Assembly: GCA_046756245.1 (NCBI GenBank)
Contig: JBHHVZ010000006.1
Location: 1-57,303, forward strand
Length of the DNA stretch: 57,303 nt
Direction: 5' to 3'
DNA from: G021776435 sp046756245
GTDB lineage: Bacteria > Pseudomonadota > Alphaproteobacteria > Caulobacterales > Parvularculaceae
Part shown: one piece after another, positions 44,901-51,472 of the stretch
Layout: every line of letters starts with the position of its first letter
Position numbering within the stretch: position 1 is the stretch's first letter
Notes under the pieces: model-generated
The model's input: only the letters and a program-made list of their open reading frames with translations
Told to the model about the DNA's origin: nothing
Databases searched by the model: none
Made by a program: the position numbers and the translations under genes

Positions 44901-45120
44901 CGCGCGCCAAGAGCCGCAGCGGCAGGCCGATCATGCCGGTGCGGCAGGCCAGCATGCGCTCGAGCGCATAATGGGTCTTGCCGGTGTTGGTCGGCCCGAG
45001 CACCGCCGTCACGGGACCCGGATTGACGAGGCCTTTGTAATCGGGAGGCGGGGCGGGGACTCTCACGCTTCGAACTCTCGGACGATTCGTCGGGGTCGGC
45101 GCGCGACCGGGCGCCGTCAT
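41962..45120 (-). CDS. SUV3-like ATP-dependent RNA helicase
   Basis: The 1052-residue superfamily 2 helicase resembles mitochondrial SUV3. Motif I is GPTNTGKT (VTAVLGPTNTGKTHYALERML), motif II is IDEVQLAADPERG (DEVQ), and motif VI is QIAGRAGRHVRDG. The middle region continues as the SUV3 C-terminal helicase extension. From about residue 820 the sequence becomes low-complexity: Ala/Pro/Glu-rich (APAPVHRDAPAPVENA), then Lys/Arg-rich (RPKPKPKPTGKSDAKSDHGRKHAAKSKREGRGG), a likely disordered RNA-binding tail. It probably acts in RNA decay. It heads the helicase-S4-TerB-fdxA-carD block. Confidence 0.93.
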   Translation of the reverse strand: MTAPGRAPTPTNRPRVRSVRVPAPPPDYKGLVNPGPVTAVLGPTNTGKTHYALERMLACRTGMIGLPLRLLAREIYDRVAALRGAREVALVTGEEKILPPSPRYWVCTVEAMPLERSVDFLAIDEVQLAADPERGRIFTSRLLHARGRSETLLLGSDTIRPALQRLFAGARFVSRPRFSALTHAGPKKVTRLPRRSAVVAFSSDSVYALAELIRRQRGGAAVVLGALSPRTRNAQAALYQNGEVDYLVATDAIGMGLNMDIDHVAFAALRKFDGRGVRQLNPAELAQIAGRAGRHVRDGTFGVTGDCPPLDDETAAAIEDHRFDAIPALQWRSEALDYSSLPALFNALEKPAPRPELRRARPGEDEQTLQRLAQRRDIRDMAQGGAALSLLWDVCQTPDFRKTAPDQHARLLGDIYRQLVNDGRIGNDWLAAHVDPLDRVDGDIDVLSTRIAHIRTWTYVSHRGAWLENAGYWRERARAIEDSLSDALHEKLTQRFVDRRTSVLLRRLKDDAPLLAGVTEDGEVIVEGQFVGRLLGFEFILDPRASGAEAKSVRAAAERALRPVFAARAAALANAQSHELDLREDGSIWWRSGQAAQLEKGPAPLRPALRVKGLDVISPHLRGRVEDRLADFFSAKVEALLSPLLTLQRAANAGGDDGLQGLTRGVAFRLVENFGATSRAQFGDDLRQLDQKERGKLRQLGVRFGEYTIFMPALLKPAPASLLTMLWALWTDRQPAAFTPPKAGLVSTPLVDNLPHAYYYASGYRPSGARAVRIDMLERLAHEIRAVRRNGDPRQGFEATAHMMSFVGCSGEEFEAILHSLGFRKTIEKRPAPKPELATAAVVPKEAVEAAPDETAPAPVHRDAPAPVENASENAIVPEQAEAQEATPCAAQQPSADPAPAPVQSSDDGAATAQSKEDSEAVAAPAEIEHATAVIAPQPEVQSEAEEIEIAVWRPAPRHRPKPKPKPTGKSDAKSDHGRKHAAKSKREGRGGKPERRKFQDGPRIPDGKPRYRKTADPNSPFAVLAGLKDSLSKPEKKPAPADPPDPSEKAR

Positions 45121-45193
45121 CTTTACCTATTTACCTAGGCGTCCGTCAGCCGCAGCGCCACAGGCGGCGCGCCCCGCCTCGTCTGATTATAGT

Positions 45194-45262
45194 GAACAGA
45201 AAAAACGAAAGCAGCACAACTGCTGCACGAATCACTGACTCGCACAGATTTTTATTCTGTTC
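45194..45262. repeat. AT-rich nested inverted repeat upstream of the helicase gene
   Basis: GAACAGAA (45194-45201) and TTCTGTTC (45255-45262) are perfect complements and enclose a second hairpin, GCAGCA-CAAC-TGCTGC (45211-45226). AGTGA (45191) and TCACT (45232) add a third match. The section is clearly richer in A and T than its surroundings and lies in the divergent gap between the helicase and rpmB. Confidence 0.6.
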
Positions 45263-45420
45263 TACCGGGCGCGGAATCTGGGGCGTTTCTCTTGGGCGGG
45301 CGAGGGGGCGCCGGCCGTTTCGGGCCCGCTTGACGGGCCGGCGCGCCTCGCCTATAGCCACGCGCACTTCAAGGGACTGACGGGCGTCAAGCGCGCCCCG
45401 ATAACGACAAGGTGACGATC

Positions 45421-45702
45421 ATGGCGCGCCGGTGCGAATTGACGGGCGTCGGTCCGATGACCGGGAACAACGTCTCGCACGCCAACAACCGCACGAGACG
45501 GCGGTTCCTGCCGAATTTATGCAATGTGACGCTGCACAGCGACAAGCTCGGCCGCGCCTTCAAATTCCGGATTTCGGCTTCGGCGCTGCGCACCGTCGAC
45601 CATGTGGGCGGTCTTGACGCCTTCCTCGCCAAGGCCAGGGACCAGCAACTTTCCCCGGCCGCCTTGAAAGTGAAGCGGGAACTCGCCAAAGCTGCTTCCT
45701 GA
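45421..45702 (+). CDS. rpmB: 50S ribosomal protein L28
   Basis: The 93-residue protein starts MARRCELTGVGPMTGNNVSHANNRTRRRFLPNLCNVTL, diagnostic for L28. It has only the single N-terminal Cys of this region and lacks the paired CxxC motifs of zinc-binding (C+) L28, so it is the zinc-independent C- form. ATG 45421 follows an AAGGTG site; an in-frame GTG at 45412 would add three residues. A membrane-protein gene starts 34 nt downstream. Confidence 0.97.
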   Translation: MARRCELTGVGPMTGNNVSHANNRTRRRFLPNLCNVTLHSDKLGRAFKFRISASALRTVDHVGGLDAFLAKARDQQLSPAALKVKRELAKAAS

Positions 45703-45736
45703 GGGCGCAAACGTCCCGACGACAACGGCGAACGTC

Positions 45737-46444
45737 ATGGAAGTCTCGGTCGCGGTCGAAAAGCGCAGACCGGTCAAGGAAACGCCTCTGCAACGTCTGA
45801 AGCGCGATGTGGCGGCTTTCGCCGTCGCCCTCCTGCGCGTGCTGGCGTTGTCGCTGTTATTGTCGCCGCTTTTGATCGCTTCTTTTCTTACGGTCGATCT
45901 GCCGTTTCGCCTATTCGATGGGCTGGCCGCGCCCGACGCCGCTTATAAACCGAGCGATTGGCTGAGCATCGGCGGCGTTATCATGGCCGGCGCGCCGCTT
46001 CTGGGAATTCTCTTCGCGCGCCGTTTCGGGGGCGAGGAGGCCTCGCGCGCCGTCACCGCATCATGGGGGCTTGCTGCGCTGGCGACTTTCGCCGAGCTTT
46101 CCTATCTGGCGCCGGCGCTCGAGGCCTCCGACATGCCGGCGGCGCGTTACGTGATGGCGTTCGTCGCCAGCGCCATGGCCGGCCAGTATCTGGCGGTCAA
46201 TATCTACGATGTGATCCGCGGCGGCGGGCGCTGGTGGCGTGCGCCGTTATATGCGGCGCTGGCGGGATATGCGCTTGAGACGCTGATCTATTTCCCCGGA
46301 GTCTACGCCGGTTCTGGCGCGCCCTGGATCAACTGGATGATCGGCGGGCTCGCAGTGCGGGCGCTGATCGCATTCCTGTTCCTGCCGATCTATGCGCTGC
46401 TGCGCAATTCGCTGAAGCCCCGCGGCGGCTATGGCGGGAAGTAG
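45737..46444 (+). CDS. Integral membrane protein, possibly VUT/YhhQ-like
   Basis: The 235-residue protein has about six membrane helices after a basic N-terminus (EKRRPVKETPLQRLKRD). The segment YVMAFVASAMAGQYLAVNIYDVIRGGGRWWRAPLYAALAGYALETLIYF resembles the core of VUT-family (YhhQ-like) transporters of queuosine precursors, but the match is by eye and incomplete. No promoter is obvious in the 34 nt after rpmB, so the genes may be cotranscribed. The function is not established. Confidence 0.7.
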   Translation: MEVSVAVEKRRPVKETPLQRLKRDVAAFAVALLRVLALSLLLSPLLIASFLTVDLPFRLFDGLAAPDAAYKPSDWLSIGGVIMAGAPLLGILFARRFGGEEASRAVTASWGLAALATFAELSYLAPALEASDMPAARYVMAFVASAMAGQYLAVNIYDVIRGGGRWWRAPLYAALAGYALETLIYFPGVYAGSGAPWINWMIGGLAVRALIAFLFLPIYALLRNSLKPRGGYGGK

Positions 46445-46582
46445 GGGCGGCTCGTCGATAGAGCGTATTTACAAAACGAGGGATCATTTGGCGCCATCGT
46501 GTGCGCAATTGACGCGAAGCGACGCCTTGCAGACACAGGATCGCTGCCGACGAAGCTCAGCCCGGCTCAAATTCGTCGAAAA

Positions 46583-46596
46583 ATGATTTACATCAA
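46583..46596. promoter_or_regulatory. FNR/FixK-like box upstream of the desaturase
   Basis: ATGATTTACATCAA matches the FNR/FixK consensus TTGAT-N4-ATCAA at 9 of 10 fixed positions. A possible -10 element TAAGAT lies at 46623-46628, placing the box near -45 relative to the predicted start of transcription, close to the usual activator position (-41.5). The desaturase start codon lies 127 nt downstream. Confidence 0.5.
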
Positions 46597-46722
46597 TTCA
46601 CGGGCGTCCAGCGATGATAGTTTAAGATGTTGGCGCATCACGCGATCGCCTTGAGCGGGGTCGTATGCTGTCGGGAAGGTTCTCGGCGCGCCGCCGGCGA
46701 TTAGCGCGTGGAGAGGATAAGC

Positions 46723-47781
46723 ATGTCGGTGCGCAGCGAATTAATGAACGAGGTCACGGCTTTTCCTCTCAGAGAAGCGCAAGAGATCGCCATCGGCTTT
46801 ATAAAACCAAAGCCCATGATCTACTGGACTGACTTTCTCCTGAGTGCAGCTCTTGGGTGGGCGAGCTTCGTTTTGGCCGTGACGGCGCCGGCGTTTTCCT
46901 TGATGCAGATTGGCGGCGCAGTCATATCCGCTTTGGCGCTCTATCGGGCGGCGATTTTTACGCACGAACTCGCTCATTTGAAAAGAGGCTCGTTCGGCGC
47001 ATTCCGATTTGTCTGGAATCTGTTATGCGGCGTTCCTTTGATGGTGCCCTCTTTCACGTATTCCGGCGTTCACCTCGATCACCACCGTTCGAATATTTAC
47101 GGCACGCGTCAGGACGGCGAATATATTGCTTTCGCCGTTAGCAGGCCGGTTAACATCATCACTTACATGTTCCTGATTTTTCTCTTGCCGCTTTTGATGG
47201 CGTCGCGGTTTATAATCCTGACGCCTTTGTCGTATTTTATTCCGCCCCTGCGACGACTCATATGGTCAAGGCTTTCATCCCTGGCGATCGATTTGAGCTA
47301 TCAGCGTCCCGCGTCTGGCAAACGCGATGATGCAAGCTGGCGGTTGCAGGAATTTTCAGCGTTTGTTTTCGGAGCGTGCGTGATTGTCCTGACGGTGTTG
47401 GGCGTTTTGCCGGTTTCCGTGATTATTCTCTGGTACGCTGTTGCGGTTATGATCTTTCTTCTGAACTCGCTGCGCACGCTCGCCGCCCATGCCTATCGGA
47501 ATCCGGGTGATGTTCCGATGTCCCGCGAGGAGGAATTCCTTGATTCAGTGAATGTGCCGGGCGCGCCGGTTCTTACGGCGCTCTGGGCGCCTGTGGGGCT
47601 CAGGTTTCACGCGACTCACCATTTATTTCCAAGCATGCCCTATCATGAGCTTGCAAAAGCGCATCGCGCGCTGGTTCAGCGATTGCCGAATAACACCCTG
47701 TATTTGTCAGCATCAAGAAAAAGCCTGCTGAACGCCTTGTCGCGCCTGTGGAACGAGTCAAGGCAGGCGACTGTTAAATAA
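46723..47781 (+). CDS. Membrane fatty-acid desaturase
   Basis: The 352-residue di-iron enzyme introduces a double bond into fatty acyl chains using O2. The three His boxes are present: HELAH (early), HLDHH (middle) and HATHH (late), with four to five membrane helices around them. ATG 46723 was chosen because GGAGAGG lies at 46710-46716. Substrate and electron donor are not evident from sequence; the FdxA-type ferredoxin gene 6 kb away is not obviously linked. An FNR-like box upstream suggests oxygen-dependent control. Confidence 0.92.
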   Translation: MSVRSELMNEVTAFPLREAQEIAIGFIKPKPMIYWTDFLLSAALGWASFVLAVTAPAFSLMQIGGAVISALALYRAAIFTHELAHLKRGSFGAFRFVWNLLCGVPLMVPSFTYSGVHLDHHRSNIYGTRQDGEYIAFAVSRPVNIITYMFLIFLLPLLMASRFIILTPLSYFIPPLRRLIWSRLSSLAIDLSYQRPASGKRDDASWRLQEFSAFVFGACVIVLTVLGVLPVSVIILWYAVAVMIFLLNSLRTLAAHAYRNPGDVPMSREEEFLDSVNVPGAPVLTALWAPVGLRFHATHHLFPSMPYHELAKAHRALVQRLPNNTLYLSASRKSLLNALSRLWNESRQATVK

Positions 47782-47795
47782 TCGTCTTGCGCCGC

Positions 47796-48614
47796 TCACG
47801 ATCCGGATGGAAGGCCTTCGCCTTCCTTCGCTTCCGTCCACAGCGCCTCCATCTCGTCGAGCGCGGCGTCGTCGGGCTTTCGCCCGTCGTCGGCCAGGCG
47901 CGCTTCGATATGACGGAAGCGGCGGGTGAATTTCTGGTTGGCGCGGCGCAGCGCCGCTTCAGGATCGACATCGAGTCGGCGGGCGAGATTGGCGACCGCA
48001 AACAGGAGATCGCCAAATTCATCCTCAACCGCGTTCCGGTCGCCGGAATTTTCAGCTTCCGTCACCTCACGCGCTTCTTCGATAATTTTATCAAGAATGT
48101 CGCGCGCCTCCGTCCAGTCGAAACCGACGCGGGCGGCGCGCTTTTGCAGTTTGACCGCGCGCGTCAGCCCCGGCAGGCCGGCCGGCACATCGTCGAGCAG
48201 GCCATGCGCGCCTTTGGTGACGCGTTCTTCGGCTTTCTGCGTTTCCCACGCAACCGTTTGTTCATCTGCGGATCGAAAATCCGCATCGGCGAAGACATGC
48301 GGGTGGCGGCGGATCATTTTATCGGAAATCGCGCCCGCCACGTCGGCGAAATCGAACAGGTCTTCCTCCTTCGCCATCTGCGCGTGATAGACCACCTGAA
48401 ACAGGAGGTCGCCGAGTTCGTCCCTGAGCGCAGTCATGTCGGCGCGTTCGATGGCGTCAGCGACTTCGTAGGCTTCCTCGATCGTATACGGAGCGATGGT
48501 GCGGAAATCCTGTTCGAGGTCCCACGGGCACCCGCCCTCAGGCGCGCGCAGGCGCGCCATGACGTCAAGAAGCGCGTCGATCCCGCGCGCGGCTTTGGTC
48601 GTCTGGTCGGTCAT
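47796..48614 (-). CDS. mazG: Nucleoside triphosphate pyrophosphohydrolase MazG
   Basis: The 272-residue protein has tandem MazG domains. The first carries the signature CPWDLEQDFRTIAPYTIEEAYEVADAI with the metal-binding EExxE, and KEEDLFDFADVAGAISDKMIRRHPHVFAD. The second, near residues 170-240, has TEAENSGDRNAVEDEFGDLLFAVANLARRLDVDPE. It hydrolyses noncanonical NTPs (and possibly affects ppGpp levels) to protect DNA. It is convergent with the desaturase, 14 nt apart, and downstream of proA on the same strand. Confidence 0.95.
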   Translation of the reverse strand: MTDQTTKAARGIDALLDVMARLRAPEGGCPWDLEQDFRTIAPYTIEEAYEVADAIERADMTALRDELGDLLFQVVYHAQMAKEEDLFDFADVAGAISDKMIRRHPHVFADADFRSADEQTVAWETQKAEERVTKGAHGLLDDVPAGLPGLTRAVKLQKRAARVGFDWTEARDILDKIIEEAREVTEAENSGDRNAVEDEFGDLLFAVANLARRLDVDPEAALRRANQKFTRRFRHIEARLADDGRKPDDAALDEMEALWTEAKEGEGLPSGS

Positions 48615-48640
48615 GAAGGCGTCTCCGGCGTTGTAAGAAT

Positions 48641-48723
48641 GGTGAAGTCGTGAATAGTGAATGGTGAATAGAAAGAGTCGGCGTCAATCTCTCTGTTCAC
48701 CATTCACCACTTCACCATTCACC
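48641..48723. repeat. Inverted repeat of GTGAATG-type units
   Basis: The left arm (about 48641-48671) is built of repeated GTGAATR units, and the right arm (48694-48723) is its reverse complement with one unit missing. Both follow GGTGAAGT-GGTGAAT-GGTGAA. It fills nearly all of the gap between proA and mazG, both on the minus strand. Confidence 0.85.
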
Positions 48724-48726
48724 TCT

Positions 48727-49989
48727 TTAAGGCCGGGTCTGGCCGGACCCGCGCACGACATATTTGTAGGTGGTGAGCCCTTCGGCGCCGACGGGACCGC
48801 GCGCGTGCAGCCGTCCGGTGGCGATGCCGATCTCCGCCCCGAGCCCGAACTCGCCGCCGTCGGCGAACTGGGTCGAGGCGTTGCGCATGACGATGGCGCT
48901 GTCGACTTGGGTAAGGAATTTCTCCGCCGTTTGGTCGTTTTCGGTGATGATCGACTCCGTATGGCCGGATGAAAATCGGTTGATGTGCTCAATGGCGCCG
49001 CCGACGCCGTCGACGGCGGCGACCGAAATAATGCTGTCGAGATATTCCGTACGCCAATCCTCTTCCGTTGCGGCCTCCGTCTGCGCATAGACGGCGCGGA
49101 TCGCCGCGTCGCCGCGCAATGTGCAGCCGGCTTCGCTAAGCGCGTCAAGCACTGGCGCCGCATGACTGTCGAGAACCGCGCGGTCGATGAGGAGCGTCTC
49201 CGCCGCGCCGCAAACGCCGGGCCGACGCATCTTGGCGTTGACGGCGATTTCGACCGCTTTGACCGGGTCGGCGTCGCGGTCGATATAGACATGGCAGATC
49301 CCGTCGAGATGACTGAGCACTGGCGCGCGGGCTTCAAGGTTGACGCGGGCGACCAGCGACTTGCCGCCGCGCGGCACGATCAGATCCACATTGCCGTCGA
49401 GACCGGAAAGAAGCGCGCCGACCGCCGCCCGGTCCGTCGTCCGGACGAACTGTATGGCCGTTTCCGGCAACCCGGCCTTTTTCAGACCCGCGCACAGGCA
49501 GGCGTGCAGCGCGCGCGAGGAGAAAAAACTTTCGGACCCGCCGCGTAAGATAGCGGCGTTGCCGGACTTAAGACACAGCGCGCCGGCGTCGGCGGTGACA
49601 TTGGGGCGGCTTTCATAAATGATCGCGACGACGCCGATCGGAATGCGCACGCGTGCAATTTCGAGATCGTTAGGGCGGGTCCATGCGGCGATCGTTTCGC
49701 CGACAGGATCGTCCTGGGCGGCCACGGCGCGCAGTCCCTCGACGATTCCCTCGACGCGCTTGTCGTCGAGCTGGAGACGGTCAAGCATCGCGCCGGAAAG
49801 CCCCTTTTGAGCGGCGGCTTCGAGATCGCGCGCATTTGCGGCCAGAATGTCGCGCCGCCGGGCTGCGATCGCATTGGCGGCGGCGTCGATGGCGGCCGTT
49901 TTCTGCGCCGCCTCAGCGCTTGCAAGCACATGGGCTGCGACGCGCGCCGCCTGGCCCATTTCAGCCATCTCCCGATCAAGATCAGTCAT
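48727..49989 (-). CDS. proA: Gamma-glutamyl phosphate reductase
   Basis: The 420-residue NADPH enzyme reduces glutamyl 5-phosphate to glutamate semialdehyde in proline synthesis. The catalytic cysteine is in KMRRPGVCGAAETLLID, and IPIGVVAIIYESRPNVTADAGALCLKSGNAAILRGGSE is diagnostic. The C-terminal RGPVGAEGLTTYKYVVRGSGQ matches the family. Its start overlaps the proB stop (ATGA), so the two proline genes are translationally coupled. Confidence 0.97.
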   Translation of the reverse strand: MTDLDREMAEMGQAARVAAHVLASAEAAQKTAAIDAAANAIAARRRDILAANARDLEAAAQKGLSGAMLDRLQLDDKRVEGIVEGLRAVAAQDDPVGETIAAWTRPNDLEIARVRIPIGVVAIIYESRPNVTADAGALCLKSGNAAILRGGSESFFSSRALHACLCAGLKKAGLPETAIQFVRTTDRAAVGALLSGLDGNVDLIVPRGGKSLVARVNLEARAPVLSHLDGICHVYIDRDADPVKAVEIAVNAKMRRPGVCGAAETLLIDRAVLDSHAAPVLDALSEAGCTLRGDAAIRAVYAQTEAATEEDWRTEYLDSIISVAAVDGVGGAIEHINRFSSGHTESIITENDQTAEKFLTQVDSAIVMRNASTQFADGGEFGLGAEIGIATGRLHARGPVGAEGLTTYKYVVRGSGQTRP

Positions 49990-51161
49990 GGAGCTTCTTT
50001 GTCGAGTTGCCAGGCCAGGGCCAGGTCGTCGCGATGAATGATGGCCGACTGACGGCGATATCCCAGAATGGTTTCGATGTCTTCGGATTTGCGTCCAAGG
50101 ATGAGGCGCGCCTCGCCGGCGTCATAGGCGCACAGGCCGTGACCGAGCAACTCGGCGTCCGGTCCGTAGACGGCGACCGCATCGCCCTTGGCGAAATTTC
50201 CTTCGACGCGCATGACGCCGGCGGGCAGCAGGCTCGCGCCGCGCGTCAAGGCGGCGACCGCGCCGGCGTCCACGTGCACGGCGCCGGCCGGTTTCAGCCG
50301 TCCGCCGATCCAGCGCCGGCGCGCGCGTTCCGGGCTGGTGCGCGGCTTGAAAAATGTCGCCCGCGCGCCTTCTGCCAGCGCAGCGATTGGATGCGGCCGG
50401 TCGCCCTGTGCGATAATCGCCGCCGCGCCGGCGGCGGTTGCAATCTTCGCCGCCTCGATTTTCGTCTCCATGCCGCCCGTTCCGGATTCGCTTCGCCGGT
50501 TGGGGCCGCCGGCCATCGCCGCGATCTCGGGCGTAATCTGTTCGACGACGGGAATGTGAGCGGCGCCGGGTTGCACACGCGGATCCGCTTCATAAAGCCC
50601 GTCGATGTCGGAAAAGAGAACGAGCAGATCGGCGCCGGCCATTTGCGCGGCGTGCGCGGCGAGGCGGTCATTGTCGCCGTAGCGGATCTCCGCCGTCGCA
50701 ACCGTATCGTTTTCATTGATGAGCGGCACGGCGGAAAGCGCTATGAGGCTTTGCAAGGTCGCCCGCGCATTGAGATAACGCCGGCGGTTTTCCGCATCGT
50801 CGAGGGTCAGAAGCATTTGCGCGACGCAGACGCGATGCGGCGCAAAGGCTTCCTGCCAGGCTTCGACAAGCCGCGCCTGTCCGGCCGCGGCGGCGGCCTG
50901 TTTGTCCTCGAGCCGCAGCCGGCCCTTCAACCCCAGACGATCGCGGCCGAGCGCCACGGCGCCGGACGTGACCAGGATCACCTCGCAACCGGACGCGCGC
51001 AAGCCGGCCGCGTCTTCTGCAAAACCCGCCAGCCAGTCGCCATCGAGCGCGCCGTCAGGTCCCAGTAGAAGCGCCGAGCCGACTTTCAAAACAGCGCGCT
51101 TCGCCGCGCCGAGATGCGAGGCAGCGGCGCTTTCATTTTTTATCGAAGCAGTTTCTTCCAT
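49986..51161 (-). CDS. proB: Glutamate 5-kinase
   Basis: The 391-residue enzyme phosphorylates glutamate as the first step of proline synthesis and is normally feedback-inhibited by proline. The amino-acid-kinase domain has KRAVLKVGSALLLGPDGALD, VILVTSGAVALGRDRL, and NENDTVATAEIRYGDNDRLAAHAA, followed by GTGGMETKIEAAKIATAAG. A C-terminal PUA domain (GAVHVDAGAVAALTRGASLLPAGV) completes the family layout. ATG 51161 was chosen because a longer frame to 51293 adds sequence lying in the leu operon leader region. The start lies 29 bp from the divergent leu promoter. Confidence 0.96.
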   Translation of the reverse strand: MEETASIKNESAAASHLGAAKRAVLKVGSALLLGPDGALDGDWLAGFAEDAAGLRASGCEVILVTSGAVALGRDRLGLKGRLRLEDKQAAAAAGQARLVEAWQEAFAPHRVCVAQMLLTLDDAENRRRYLNARATLQSLIALSAVPLINENDTVATAEIRYGDNDRLAAHAAQMAGADLLVLFSDIDGLYEADPRVQPGAAHIPVVEQITPEIAAMAGGPNRRSESGTGGMETKIEAAKIATAAGAAAIIAQGDRPHPIAALAEGARATFFKPRTSPERARRRWIGGRLKPAGAVHVDAGAVAALTRGASLLPAGVMRVEGNFAKGDAVAVYGPDAELLGHGLCAYDAGEARLILGRKSEDIETILGYRRQSAIIHRDDLALAWQLDKEAP

Positions 51162-51189
51162 TATATTATTCGTACGCGCGCCTTTATGC

Positions 51190-51218
51190 TTGTCACGGGC
51201 CGAGGCATAGCCTAACCT
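51190..51218 (+). promoter_or_regulatory. Candidate leu operon promoter
   Basis: TTGTCA (51190-51195), a 17-nt spacer and TAACCT (51213-51218) match a sigma-70-type promoter. Transcription would start near 51225, about 30 nt before the leader peptide gene. It is close enough to the divergent proB start that the two promoters may interfere. Confidence 0.5.
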
Positions 51219-51254
51219 GTTCTTACTCACGCAAGGAGCGTCAGGAAAGTCCAA

Positions 51255-51389
51255 ATGCGCCACGCGCCGCATCGCCAGCATCCGAAAACGCAAGCACGCC
51301 GCGCGCAGGCTGCGGACCCGCGCCTGTTCGCGCTCGTTTCCCTGGCGGCGCTTCTCGGTCTCCTCCTTCTTATGAACGGGGCGCTTTGA
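51255..51389 (+). CDS. leuL: Leu-rich leader peptide of the leu operon
   Basis: This 44-residue open frame encodes ten leucines. Six lie in a cluster LLGLLLL (codons at 51351-51371) near the end, just before MNGAL and the stop TGA 51387-51389. AGGAAAG (51243-51249) provides a ribosome binding site. Its last codons contain one strand of an antiterminator stem, and a terminator lies between it and leuA. That arrangement identifies it as an attenuator leader peptide. A real small membrane protein is an alternative because residues 24-39 are hydrophobic. It is too short for standard gene callers. Confidence 0.75.
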   Translation: MRHAPHRQHPKTQARRAQAADPRLFALVSLAALLGLLLLMNGAL

Positions 51390-51422
51390 GTCTGTACTAA
51401 AAGACCGAACCGACGCGCCCCG
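51377..51422 (+). promoter_or_regulatory. Antiterminator stem of the leu attenuator
   Basis: CGGGGCGC (51377-51384), inside the last codons of the leader, is perfectly complementary to GCGCCCCG (51415-51422). The second strand is also the left strand of the terminator, so only one structure can form. A ribosome that completes the leader covers the first strand and permits termination. One stalled at the Leu codons leaves it free. Confidence 0.7.
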
Positions 51423-51451
51423 CCCGATCCAGCCGAGCGGGGCTTTTTCTT
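51417..51451 (+). terminator. Attenuator terminator before leuA
   Basis: GCCCCGC (51417-51423) pairs with GCGGGGC (51437-51443) around a 13-nt loop, followed by TTTTTCTT (51444-51451). This is a standard rho-independent terminator placed 27 nt after the leader stop and 22 nt before the leuA start. Confidence 0.85.
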
Positions 51452-51472
51452 ATCCGATTTGCGAGCAGACTG

